Below are positions 9,597-17,249 of a DNA stretch of 64,000 nt, in pieces. The translations under genes were made by a program, and so were the position numbers. Source of the stretch: Ilyomonas sp965277535 (GTDB lineage: Bacteria > Bacteroidota > Bacteroidia > Chitinophagales > Chitinophagaceae); contig OZ255825.1 of the NCBI GenBank assembly GCA_965277535.1, positions 4,340,001 through 4,404,000 on the forward strand, written 5' to 3'. The notes under the pieces were generated by a model, which saw nothing but the letters and a program-made list of their open reading frames with translations, was not told the DNA's origin and ran no database searches. Within the stretch, counting starts at the first letter, position 1, and each line of letters opens with the position of its first letter.

Positions 9597-9958
9597 GTTT
9601 TGTTTTTGCCTGTTTTTTATGTTTGTAAAAGATGAATAATGTTGATTGTGAATGCAATTACAATTCGGGAGATTTTTGGAAATGTTGCATAATGAGAGAC
9701 AACATCGAGCTAAGATTCGGTTTACATCATTAGAACGTCTGAAGACGTTCAAGCATTGTTATAGGATAAATTGTAAACTAAGTTTACGAATAAAAGCAAG
9801 TTAAATACGAAATTTACGGATTGACTTTATCATGATAATTATCAACTAAACAATTGTCTTATTGAAATTAATTGTATAAAAACAAACCTTCTTATATTTG
9901 AGAGTTGTAGGTAAGGCGTTGACATTCTTAAATTTCACATTAAGACAAAATAATCATT
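9597..9958. other. Intergenic stretch, about 360 bp
   Basis: No credible gene. It holds a copy of the iterated 11-mer (9599-9609), a perfect 8-bp inverted repeat GAACGTCT/AGACGTTC at 9733-9750 with a 2-nt spacer and no T-run, a promoter core at 9872-9900, and the left copy of a 12-bp inverted repeat at 9904-9915. Confidence 0.6.
9872..9900 (+). promoter_or_regulatory. Bacteroidota-type promoter (TTG, 18 bp, TATATTTG)
   Basis: TTG at 9872-9874 and TATATTTG at 9893-9900 with an 18-bp spacer fit the -33/-7 consensus well. It points at the small membrane-protein gene starting at 9959. Confidence 0.6.
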
Positions 9959-10352
9959 GTGAAAATCTTTGGATTTATTATTACCCCTTTTATTGTTTTG
10001 ACATTAGCTGTTTTCTTATCATTTTATTACAGGGCAAGCTGGGATAATGCAAATGTCATTCTTGGGACAATTATCTATTTGCCTTATGTAATTCTATTAA
10101 CAGTTATAAATTTTGGACTCATTTTAACTGGACAAAAATATCTATCCAGAACGAAATTTAAATATTTAACCCTGCTTCTGACAACAATCATTCTGACAAT
10201 TATTCTTTTAGCAGGTGCTGGTCATTTTAAAATTTACTATTGGACAGTTTCATTTACCGAATTTGTTATACTAAATTTTATTCTTATATTATTGAATTTT
10301 ACCGGATTATTTATTCAACCAAAACTTACGTAGGATAAATCTTACCTACAAC
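9904..10352. repeat. 12-bp inverted repeat flanking the small membrane-protein gene
   Basis: GTTGTAGGTAAG at 9904-9915 recurs inverted at 10341-10352 (CTTACCTACAAC). The arms enclose the whole gene at 9959-10333. The right arm also forms a small GTAGG/CCTAC hairpin with the bases just after the stop codon. Confidence 0.5.
9959..10333 (+). CDS. Small hypothetical membrane protein
   Basis: 124 residues starting with GTG; there is no in-frame ATG between the upstream stop at 9941 and the first hydrophobic segment. Four predicted membrane helices (about residues 3-23, 35-58, 67-88, 95-118) with a short polar loop YRASWDNAN after the first. No family recognised. It has its own well-formed promoter at 9872-9900 and is bracketed by a 12-bp inverted repeat. 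Its codon and base use look more AT-rich than the neighbours (visual impression), which suits an acquired accessory gene. Confidence 0.55.
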   Translation: MKIFGFIITPFIVLTLAVFLSFYYRASWDNANVILGTIIYLPYVILLTVINFGLILTGQKYLSRTKFKYLTLLLTTIILTIILLAGAGHFKIYYWTVSFTEFVILNFILILLNFTGLFIQPKLT

Positions 10353-10357
10353 AACGG

Positions 10358-10464
10358 TATTGCCAAAATGCAGGCTGACGAACAAAACTTATCATCCGTT
10401 TTTCAATAAATCTTTTGTAATATATTCGGCTGACGAAATGCTATTGCCTGCAATTCGGCAATAC
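10358..10464. repeat. Imperfect 107-bp palindromic element
   Basis: Outer arms of 19 bp at 10358-10376 and 10446-10464 match at 16 of 19 positions when inverted. Inside, the 10-mer GGCTGACGAA occurs twice as a direct repeat (10373-10382, 10428-10437). It fills most of the gap between the small membrane protein and the VOC gene. Function unknown; the arms lack the core-site sequence expected of an integron attC. Confidence 0.5.
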
Positions 10465-10522
10465 TTGTCCTTTAGCAGTAAGCATAACGAACAACATTAT
10501 AAACAAGAAACATTCAGATAAA

Positions 10523-10999
10523 ATGAAAAAGGCATCTATAATAATTTTAGTTATTGCAGCATCCTTTCTTTCGGGTTTCGCATTGAATACAGCAATTACA
10601 AACCAAAACGAAACAACAAGAATGAAAAAAGTTACAGGCATCGGTGGCATTTTTTTCAAATGCAAAGACCCCAAAAAAATGACAGAATGGTATCAAAAAA
10701 ATCTCGGTTTGACCACAAACCCATATGGGGCAACATTTGAGTGGTATGAAGGTGCAGACAGCACAAAGAAAGGGCAAACACAATGGACTCCGTTTCCCGA
10801 AACGACAAAATACTTTGAACCTTCAACAAAGGACTTTATGATAAATTACAGGGTTGAAAACCTGGAAGCACTTGTTGAGGAACTAAAAAAGAATGGTGTA
10901 ACCATTGTGGACACTATCGAATCTGTTGATTACGGTAAATTTGTACATATCCTTGATGCAGAAGGAAATAAAGTTGAATTGTGGGAACCTAAAGATTGA
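10523..10999 (+). CDS. VOC (glyoxalase/bleomycin-resistance fold) family protein with N-terminal membrane anchor
   Basis: 158 residues. Residues 1-22 are a signal peptide or anchor, followed by a VOC domain from about residue 38 (TGIGGIFFKCKDPKKMTEWY ...) to the end (VHILDAEGNKVELWEP). The C-terminal Glu of VELWE is a usual metal ligand; the first-strand ligand position is occupied by FFK rather than His or Gln, so metal binding may be incomplete. Most VOC relatives of this kind are cytoplasmic and begin near the second Met (residue 34, MKKVTGIGG), so translation could start there at 10622. Substrate unknown. Confidence 0.75.
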   Translation: MKKASIIILVIAASFLSGFALNTAITNQNETTRMKKVTGIGGIFFKCKDPKKMTEWYQKNLGLTTNPYGATFEWYEGADSTKKGQTQWTPFPETTKYFEPSTKDFMINYRVENLEALVEELKKNGVTIVDTIESVDYGKFVHILDAEGNKVELWEPKD

Positions 11000-11017
11000 A
11001 TATATGGAACAAAAAAT

Positions 11018-11306
11018 ATGTTAGCAGAATAGATTACTGAAATAGCAAACATCACACTTACCTTATCCTTGATTGTGGCTGTTGTTTTTGGAATTGCCCA
11101 AATAAAAACAGCAAAACAAGATCGCCGTGAACGATTAACGGTAGAAACGTTACAAACTTTTCAATCAAGAGAATTTGTGGAAATTATTCTTTTTGTTACA
11201 ACCGCTACATTTCCAAAAATACAAAAACACGGTTGAAAGAATGGTAAAATCGCTTCAGCTTACAGATGTAATTCCCATCGCGCTTGAAGCAAAGAAAGGC
11301 TTATAA
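11018..11306 (+). pseudogene. Fused gene remnants (N-terminal membrane-protein fragment plus unrelated C-terminal tail)
   Basis: Frame 11018-11236 reads MLAE, a TAG stop at 11030, then a well-formed stretch (ITEIANITLTLSLIVAVVFG, then a basic segment IKTAKQDRRERLTVETLQTF and REFVEII) that looks like the start of a larger membrane-anchored protein, ending prematurely at 11236. A second frame (about 11208-11306) gives a protein-like C-terminus containing NTVERMVKSLQLTDVIP and ending EAKKGL. The two frames overlap out of register, as if a deletion joined the 5' end of one gene to the 3' end of another. The N-terminal piece resembles DUF4760-like proteins from memory; the tail is unidentified. 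Confidence 0.5.
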
Positions 11307-11343
11307 AAGTAAAAGAAAAGCAGTTTTTTACATCGCTACTGTG

Positions 11344-11376
11344 TTTGTTTTTATCCTTTTTTTATTGTTAGATTTG
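11344..11376 (+). promoter_or_regulatory. Promoter for the ECF sigma gene (TTTG, 21 bp, TAGATTTG)
   Basis: TTTG at 11344-11347 and TAGATTTG at 11369-11376 with a 21-bp spacer match the housekeeping Bacteroidota promoter. The predicted transcript would start near 11382, 15 bp before the ATG. Confidence 0.6.
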
Positions 11377-11396
11377 TTGTAACGAATTGGCTGCTT

Positions 11397-11957
11397 ATGA
11401 TTTACAACTTCACCCATTCAGTTACCTCCGATGATATACAAAATGAAGATGCTGTTGCTTTTCAACACATTTATCATCAGCATTGCGATGCTGTATATGC
11501 GTATTTTAAACGAAAGGCAACGGCTGATGATGCACTGGACTTAATGCAAACCACTTTCTTAAAATTGTGGCAGTATCGTGCATCCTTATCTCAAAATTAC
11601 CCGGTTGAACAACAGTTGTTTTATATTGCCAGAACTGTTTTTATAGACTACCTGCGAAAAGAAAACAAGCGTGCGCATCTTCAGCAACAAATGCGCACAC
11701 AAGCTGAAAACAACGCTTACTTTCTTCCTGCTTTGTCGTCTTCATTGTCTTCTCAATTGACAAGTTTATTGGCTTTAATGCCGGAACTGCGTCGCAAAGT
11801 ATTTCAGTTGATTCGTTTGCAGGGTTATTCTTATAAAGAAACCGCACAACTGCTTTCTATCTCTGTAAAATCGGTTGACAACCATCTTACCAAAGCAATC
11901 AAACAACTGCGAAATGGAATTGTAATAAGCTTGTTGCTGGTGTTTGTTTTCGCCTGA
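11397..11957 (+). CDS. ECF-type RNA polymerase sigma factor
   Basis: 186 residues. Sigma region 2 spans about residues 20-95 (FQHIYHQHCDAVYAYFKRKA, DALDLMQTTFLKLWQYR) and region 4 about 120-170 (LMPELRRKVFQLIRLQGYSYKETAQLLSISVKSVDNHLTKAIKQLR), the standard -10 and -35 recognition domains. The C-terminus continues into a short hydrophobic stretch, VISLLLVFVFA. Bacteroidota ECF factors usually sit next to a FecR-like anti-sigma and a SusC/SusD pair; none is present here, so target and control are unknown. Confidence 0.9.
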   Translation: MIYNFTHSVTSDDIQNEDAVAFQHIYHQHCDAVYAYFKRKATADDALDLMQTTFLKLWQYRASLSQNYPVEQQLFYIARTVFIDYLRKENKRAHLQQQMRTQAENNAYFLPALSSSLSSQLTSLLALMPELRRKVFQLIRLQGYSYKETAQLLSISVKSVDNHLTKAIKQLRNGIVISLLLVFVFA

Positions 11958-11980
11958 TTTTTTTCATGTCTGTTTTTGCC

Positions 11981-12059
11981 GCAAAAACAAATGTTTGGAG
12001 TTGGAATGACGCCAGCCTTATTCACTAAAAACGTGTAATATAATTCGTGCAAAAACAAA
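11981..12059. repeat. Two copies of the iterated motif GCAAAAACAAA
   Basis: Copies at 11981-11991 and 12049-12059 (the latter within the 13-mer GTGCAAAAACAAA, 12047-12059) lie in the gap between convergent genes. Exact copies elsewhere, either strand: 9599, 12566, 16730, 17219, 19520, 22555, 23215, 23460, 26912, 35072, 39160, 39448, 43798, 44482, 47535, 50322, 51533, 52590, 54012, 54561 and 62166 (leftmost base). Function unknown. Confidence 0.75.
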
Positions 12060-12074
12060 CCACGCGGTATTCCA

Positions 12075-12809
12075 TTACAACAATGATTTGTTTTTTAAAT
12101 CAACACTTTGCAATAATTGGTAAAACTCTTTTTTGGTAGCTAAATTCATCAGGGCTTCTTTGTGTTTTTCGTGGTGCATATCGGTTCCTACAAACTGAAC
12201 CATATTGTTTTTAATGAGCTTTTCGGCTGCTTTTTTTACATAACCTCCATAGTATCCCGACAGCGACAAAAGGTTTACCTGCAAAATACAACCAAGGTCA
12301 ATGAGGCGTTGGTATTTATCAAATGAATCATGAAAATAAACATAGCGTTCAGGGTGCGCCATCACGGGTTGCAAGCCTTTTATGCAAAGCTCAAAAATGG
12401 CACTTTCAATGTTTGGCGACGGAGCAATAAAGCTCATCTCAATTAAAATATAATTGGATCCAAAGGTTAGCAACGGCTCATTATTTCGAAGCAATTCTTC
12501 AAAGTCCATGTCCACCAGATATTCAGCAGCGGCTTCAATCTGAACCGGAATATTGTGTGCAGCAATTTGTTTTTGCACTTCTTTTAATCGAGGTAAAATA
12601 GTTTGTGGCGAATTGGGATGAATATCGGAAATGATATGTGGCGTGCATATCAATTTGCTATAACCTAATTGATGCAAGCCCGATACAAATTCGATGGTTT
12701 GCTCCATCGTTTGCAAACCATCGTCCAAAGCGGGCAACAAGTGCGAGTGCATGTCGGCACCAATGAAAGAAAGATCTGCACTTACCTTCTTATTGAATAA
12801 CGAAAACAT
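12075..12809 (-). CDS. CpsB/YwqE-type PHP-fold tyrosine-protein phosphatase
   Basis: 244 residues from the ATG at 12809 (a TTG two codons upstream lies inside the likely promoter). Metal-binding motifs of the PHP family are present: DMHSHLLPALDDG near the N-terminus, CTPHI, AAEYLVD, LIEMSF, PVMAHPERY and the terminal GTDMHH. In Gram-positive and some Gram-negative bacteria such enzymes dephosphorylate the tyrosine kinase that controls capsule or exopolysaccharide export. No Wzc-type kinase is nearby. It lies 19 bp after the outer-membrane protein gene, so it may be co-transcribed with DUF4270 and that gene. Confidence 0.88.
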   Translation of the reverse strand: MFSLFNKKVSADLSFIGADMHSHLLPALDDGLQTMEQTIEFVSGLHQLGYSKLICTPHIISDIHPNSPQTILPRLKEVQKQIAAHNIPVQIEAAAEYLVDMDFEELLRNNEPLLTFGSNYILIEMSFIAPSPNIESAIFELCIKGLQPVMAHPERYVYFHDSFDKYQRLIDLGCILQVNLLSLSGYYGGYVKKAAEKLIKNNMVQFVGTDMHHEKHKEALMNLATKKEFYQLLQSVDLKNKSLL

Positions 12810-12812
12810 GCG

Positions 12813-12820
12813 CAAACTTA
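12813..12820 (-). promoter_or_regulatory. -7 element TAAGTTTG for the CpsB-type gene
   Basis: Minus-strand TAAGTTTG matches TAnnTTTG and ends 3 bp before the ATG at 12809. This argues against the upstream TTG as start. No clear -33 TTG was seen. Confidence 0.35.
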
Positions 12821-12828
12821 CGAAATCA

Positions 12829-14082
12829 TTAATCGTAGCGTTTTACCTTAGTGTACCAGATGTCGCGATAGAAAAGAATAAAGCCAATGCGTGTGTAGTT
12901 TTGTTTTAGTACATTACCACTTGATGCGCCTCTTGTGCCTTCCTGCAGGTAAAGCTGGTAGCCAAGCGTACTACGTTTGGTGTTGCCACCAATGCCAACT
13001 GTAAAGCCTTTATCAGTAAGCTGTTGGTTGTTAATTACAAGATAACTGTTGCCATAATAAATGCCGCCTTGCAAAAAGAAGCTTTCATAAGTGAAGTTGG
13101 AAACTTTTTTCTGGTTCGAATATTCAAAGCCAAGCGAAGCGCGATTGCTGTTAGCGAGCGAATAACCCAAGCCAGTATAGTTAACGGTGCTCCATTGCTG
13201 TGCACTGTAATCGGCTGCAACGGTAAAGCTGTTGTTGTAATTGACAGAAGCACCACCGCTATAACTATAAGGCAGTGTAAAGTGTGAATTGGCGAGGGAT
13301 TTATTGGTTACCAGCGAAACACCTGCCTGCGTTACATCTAAAGTAGAACTTGTGTTTAAATTAGTGGTAGGCGAAGCTGAACCACCAATAGCGAATTTCA
13401 GGTTCTTTGAAAGTTTGGCTTTGTATTGAAAGCCAGCTTTCGGAACAATTTTGCTTAAAAACAAATTGCGTGAAGTAACAATTGAATCACTAAGAATGCT
13501 CGTTAGTAAGGTTTCGTTTTGAATTAAAGAACCAAACAAAACCGTTGCCTGTACACCTATTGAAAGGTTTTTGCCCAATGCAAAACCATTACCAAAATAA
13601 AACTGGTACAAGCCGCCTGAGCCGTCATAATGGGCTTGTGTAGTTTGATCTGTTCCGTAGATAGATTTATTGCTGTAAAAAGAATAATTGCTGGAACTAT
13701 AAGGCAGTAAACCAATGGAAGCACCCCACCATTTTTTTACTTTAACGGCCATGGCAAGCTTCATCATTTGCATGTCAACCGAATTTTTGTTGCCAGTTGA
13801 AACGTTGTTGCCTGCATAGTTGATTGCTTGCATACGACCACTTAATTCAACTGAAAAGAAATGGTCGTCCAAGCCGGCATAAGAAGCCGGATTAGCGTGA
13901 TATAAGTTTCGTTTTGATGATAAGCTAACGCCTGCATCAGCCATGCCTGCCGACCTGTCGGAATAGCTTTGTTCAATGTCGCCGATGCCAATAATAGAAT
14001 AGGGCGATGTATTGGTTTGTGCAAACGTAGCAGCCGTTATCAGCAACAAGGAGCCACAAAGCAATAACAGCATCTTTTGCAT
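12829..14082 (-). CDS. Outer-membrane beta-barrel protein (FadL/PorV-like)
   Basis: 417 residues with a signal peptide (cleavage after TFA). The mature N-terminus reads SPYSIIGIGDIEQSYSDRSAGMADAGV, with NPASYAGLDDHFFSVELSGR soon after. This 'SPYS..G.GD....R..GMG.A' opening followed by many amphipathic strands is typical of a widespread, uncharacterised Bacteroidota outer-membrane protein related to the FadL/PorV class. It follows DUF4270 by 10 bp and precedes the CpsB-type gene, all minus strand, suggesting an envelope operon. Substrate or export role unknown. Confidence 0.75.
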   Translation of the reverse strand: MQKMLLLLCGSLLLITAATFAQTNTSPYSIIGIGDIEQSYSDRSAGMADAGVSLSSKRNLYHANPASYAGLDDHFFSVELSGRMQAINYAGNNVSTGNKNSVDMQMMKLAMAVKVKKWWGASIGLLPYSSSNYSFYSNKSIYGTDQTTQAHYDGSGGLYQFYFGNGFALGKNLSIGVQATVLFGSLIQNETLLTSILSDSIVTSRNLFLSKIVPKAGFQYKAKLSKNLKFAIGGSASPTTNLNTSSTLDVTQAGVSLVTNKSLANSHFTLPYSYSGGASVNYNNSFTVAADYSAQQWSTVNYTGLGYSLANSNRASLGFEYSNQKKVSNFTYESFFLQGGIYYGNSYLVINNQQLTDKGFTVGIGGNTKRSTLGYQLYLQEGTRGASSGNVLKQNYTRIGFILFYRDIWYTKVKRYD

Positions 14083-14092
14083 AATCTGTTTC

Positions 14093-15400
14093 TTAATTTT
14101 GTTTTACGGTAAGATAATAAACCTGTAACTGAAGTGCGCTCGTTTTGTTTTGCTGGTCGCCGAGAATTACACGTCGAAAAGAACTAACATTTTGCGTGTT
14201 ATTACCAAGCCTCACCAGTAAGCCGTTTTCGTTGGCGTTGGCAACGTTCAATTGCGAAATCAGATAATTGGTAACATCGTAAGAATACCGCGTATTTTGT
14301 TCATACAAATAATCTCTCTGAAACGAGCCATACTGAACCTGACCAGTGGAATATGTTAAATCAGTTTCAACAGTATTATTGATGTCTGTGGTAGTGAGCC
14401 GCAAGCTATCAGGCAATGTATAATAACCACTGTAAGTGCCAGCTACCGGCTTTACTACAAGCAATGCACGTTCAATTTTTAAAAAGTTGGGAATATTAAA
14501 CAACTCGCGTATGTTGGGTATTCTTATTTTGGCCATGCAATTTGTGGCTGGCTGCGTATAACCTGCATTGTTGGTAAGCAGGCTGGGCAATGCCTTGGTT
14601 TGCATGTTTAAATTTGACAATGCAGTACCAGCACGGTTTACATCAATATGATTGAACTGGCGCTGGTTGTTATACAAACTGAAATCAGCCGTTTTGCTGG
14701 TTGAGTATATGTCCGACGTTTCGTGATAGTACAAGCGCATGGTAACGCTGTCTTTAAAGCCAAAAACAAAAGCATTGGTTTGTTGCGGAACAATGTAAAT
14801 ACCATTAAAGTAATTCACAAAATTGTCGTTTGAAGACAAGTACTGTGTGCTGTCTTTCAAAACCTGAAGAAGCTGTTTGCCTAAGTCATCCGACAAACGA
14901 ATAGAAACCGTATCGGTAATGGAAGGATAATATTGTAATGTAGTTTCGCCAAGCGGTGTTGAATAATGCGAAATAACATCGTAGTTATAAAAAGAAGTAT
15001 TGTAAGTTTTAAAAATCAGGTTGGAAAGACGGTACACGCCCAGTTGCAATGGCTGTGTTGTATCTCCATAATAATTATGATTGGACTTTAAAAGAAGTTT
15101 CAGCGAATCGAAAGCCACATATTGATCAGAGAAAGAAGGCTGTTTTAACTGATAATACGATGACACATTCACCTGGCCGAACGCATTGTCGTTATACGAT
15201 CCTGCCAAACCGGTTCCGGTTGCGGATGTAACAAATGAATCAATGTAAACGGTGCTTACATTTGTTGTAAAAGTATCGGTCATTACAATTTGTGTGTACT
15301 GATCATCGGCGAGTTGCGTACCCACATTTACGTCGGCTTTGGTGCAGGCGTGTAAAGAAAAAAGGAATGTAAGAAAAGCAATTATTTTTACTCCCGTCAT
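14093..15400 (-). CDS. DUF4270 family lipoprotein
   Basis: 435 residues from the ATG at 15400; ten upstream codons in frame are unlikely because the signal sequence MTGVKIIAFLTFLFSLHAC begins here and ends in a lipobox Cys near residue 19. The body has DUF4270 features: DxFxTxxSTVYIDSF near residue 40, a string of beta-rich segments on solubility-type 'FDSLKLLLK' and 'IERALLVVKP', and the C-terminal 'SSFRRVILGDQQNKTSALQLQVYYL'. The family is common in Bacteroidota and uncharacterised. It heads a probable operon with the outer-membrane protein and CpsB-type phosphatase, and is divergent from a kelch/DUF4907/LytTR set. Confidence 0.85.
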   Translation of the reverse strand: MTGVKIIAFLTFLFSLHACTKADVNVGTQLADDQYTQIVMTDTFTTNVSTVYIDSFVTSATGTGLAGSYNDNAFGQVNVSSYYQLKQPSFSDQYVAFDSLKLLLKSNHNYYGDTTQPLQLGVYRLSNLIFKTYNTSFYNYDVISHYSTPLGETTLQYYPSITDTVSIRLSDDLGKQLLQVLKDSTQYLSSNDNFVNYFNGIYIVPQQTNAFVFGFKDSVTMRLYYHETSDIYSTSKTADFSLYNNQRQFNHIDVNRAGTALSNLNMQTKALPSLLTNNAGYTQPATNCMAKIRIPNIRELFNIPNFLKIERALLVVKPVAGTYSGYYTLPDSLRLTTTDINNTVETDLTYSTGQVQYGSFQRDYLYEQNTRYSYDVTNYLISQLNVANANENGLLVRLGNNTQNVSSFRRVILGDQQNKTSALQLQVYYLTVKQN

Positions 15401-15719
15401 TGCTTCCTCTTTACATTTATATCGTAGCATGATGCAATGTTATAGGCAGCCGCTGTTACAAATTTGTTAGTATTTATCACTGTTTTGTTTTTATCTGCCA
15501 TTGCGTTGTTTGTCTCGATTTACTAATATAAAAATATAGATGAATTGGAGTTTTAAAAACTCGTTTTTTTGTAAAAAAGAGGCAAAACCAAACGCTGTTT
15601 GTTCCTTCGCTAACGGATAAAATAAAGCAGTTCATCTTTATAATTATCGCGATAATCCATTTTAACGAAACCACCCAAACTGCACCAGATAATTTCAGCC
15701 GCAAAACATTTTTTCTTTT

Positions 15720-16727
15720 ATGTACAGCGCAAAAAATTGGTTAAGCATTTCTTTGGTTTCACTGCTGTTTCTAACTGCTTGTAAAAAGACTAGCACTGAC
15801 CCCAATAATTCTGATGTGGGCAACTGGGTAAACCGTTATGAAATGAACGGTAATGTGCGTGGCGAGGCGGCAGGCTTTGTGATTGGTGATACGGCTTATG
15901 TTGGCTCCGGCTTCGATGGTGTTGAGCGACTGAGCGATTTTTACGCTTTTGATGCTACTACCAATTCGTGGTATCAAACTGCCAATTTTCCGGGAACGCC
16001 CCGCAATTCAGGCGTTGCTTTTGCAGCAGCAGGTAAAGGATATTTTGGAACTGGCTTTGATGGCATTAATATGCTAAAAGACTTCTGGCAATACGATCCT
16101 GCTACTAACCAATGGATGCAAAAAGCCAATTTTGCGGGCAGCGCACGTTACGATGCGGTTGCTTTCTCGCTGAATAATAAAGGATATGTTACCACCGGTT
16201 TTGATGGTTCATATTTAAAAGATTTCTGGCAGTACGATCCTTCAACCGATACATGGGCGCAAAAGCCTGATGGTATTGGCACGAAACGCAGTGCGGCTGT
16301 TGCTTTTGTATATAATAATGCAGCTTACGTGGTAACCGGAACCAACAATGGTACACTGGTAAATGACTTTTGGAAATATGATGGAACGAGCTGGACTGAA
16401 ATGCGTAAGATTGCCAATATCTCTACCGACAATTATGACGATGATTATACCGATATTGTTCGTTCCAACGCAGCAGCGTTTGTGATGGGTGATACCGCTT
16501 TTATTTCAACCGGAGAGAGCAGCGGCTACATCAGCAAAACATGGGCTTATATTATTTCAAACGATACCTGGATAAGAAGAACCGCTTTTGAAGGTGCATC
16601 CCGCAGCGGTGCTGTTGGTTTTGCAGTAAAGAACAGAGGTTATATTACTTGCGGAAAAAGCAGCTCTACTTACTATGATGATGTATGGGAATTTCATCCT
16701 GATGAAGCATACAATTCTCTTGATTAA
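15720..16727 (+). CDS. Kelch-repeat lipoprotein
   Basis: 335 residues. Lipobox LTAC (Cys21) gives a lipid-anchored protein. About six kelch blades follow, each with a GDTAYVGSGFDG or NKGYVTTGFDG strand, then a YDPxTNxWxQ strand (residues 65-75, 113-122, 160-170 and on). Kelch propellers bind proteins or carbohydrates; ligand unknown. The 3' end overlaps the DUF4907 gene by 26 bp, implying co-expression. The 319-bp divergent gap to DUF4270 (15401-15719) contains no obvious gene. Confidence 0.88.
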   Translation: MYSAKNWLSISLVSLLFLTACKKTSTDPNNSDVGNWVNRYEMNGNVRGEAAGFVIGDTAYVGSGFDGVERLSDFYAFDATTNSWYQTANFPGTPRNSGVAFAAAGKGYFGTGFDGINMLKDFWQYDPATNQWMQKANFAGSARYDAVAFSLNNKGYVTTGFDGSYLKDFWQYDPSTDTWAQKPDGIGTKRSAAVAFVYNNAAYVVTGTNNGTLVNDFWKYDGTSWTEMRKIANISTDNYDDDYTDIVRSNAAAFVMGDTAFISTGESSGYISKTWAYIISNDTWIRRTAFEGASRSGAVGFAVKNRGYITCGKSSSTYYDDVWEFHPDEAYNSLD

Positions 16728-17064
16728 AGTTTGTTTTTGCCTCTTTTTTGGCTTGTTGTGTTGCATCGGTTGCCAGCAACAAACCAGTAACGAGAAGCAA
16801 AACGCATCGCACACAGGTCAAATGTATGTTACTGTAGAGCCTTTTAAAACGGCAACGGGCTGGGGTTATAAAATATATACTGATAAAAAGCTTTATATTC
16901 AACAAACATACATTCCCTCAGTAGAGGGCAATCATTCATTCGCAACACGCGAAGACGCAGAAAAGGTTGGTAAACTTGCGGTGCAAAAAATGGCGGCTTA
17001 TCATAAAATGCCTTACATCTCGCCACAAGATTTAGAACAACTGAACATTCAGCTACCTCATTAA
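16702..17064 (+). CDS. DUF4907 family lipoprotein
   Basis: 120 residues from the ATG at 16702, chosen because the signal sequence MKHTILLIKVCFCLFFG begins there; the same frame is open further upstream inside the kelch gene. Lipobox LCCIGC. The core reads GWGYKIYTDKKLYIQQTYIPSVEGNHSFATREDAEKVGKL, the conserved centre of DUF4907: a small alpha/beta domain of unknown function that in this phylum is often found with kelch lipoproteins. Overlaps the kelch stop by 26 bp in another frame. A hairpin terminator follows at 17085-17122. Confidence 0.85.
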   Translation: MKHTILLIKVCFCLFFGLLCCIGCQQQTSNEKQNASHTGQMYVTVEPFKTATGWGYKIYTDKKLYIQQTYIPSVEGNHSFATREDAEKVGKLAVQKMAAYHKMPYISPQDLEQLNIQLPH

Positions 17065-17084
17065 TTAATACTTCTTACTATTTT

Positions 17085-17122
17085 AAAAGCATCCCGATAC
17101 ATCGGGATGCTTTTTGTTTTTT
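17085..17122 (+). terminator. Rho-independent terminator after the kelch-DUF4907 operon
   Basis: Perfect 14-bp stem (17085-17098 with 17101-17114), 2-nt loop, then a T-rich tail. It separates the two lipoprotein genes from the LytTR gene. Confidence 0.85.
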
Positions 17123-17249
17123 AACAGTTGGCTTGCATTCTTTACTTTATTCTTGTTGTCATTGTGTTGTTATAAAAGAGATGGGTACTTTTTGTTTTGT
17201 CTATTTTAATCTGCCATTTTTGTTTTTGCTGAAAAAATAAAACGCATTC

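Noticed and set aside
9733..9750. 8-bp perfect inverted repeat as a terminator
   Set aside because: No T-run on either side; more likely an incidental palindrome or operator.
10358..10464. Possible integron attC site
   Set aside because: Lacks the RYYYAAC/GTTRRRY core sites, and there is no integrase in the window.
15477..15704. 75-residue minus-strand frame
   Set aside because: Low-complexity, no homologous character, lies in the divergent promoter gap.
17219..17229. Iterated 11-mer as the -33 promoter element
   Set aside because: No TAnnTTTG at the proper distance here, and most copies sit in coding or downstream regions, so it is not a general promoter element.
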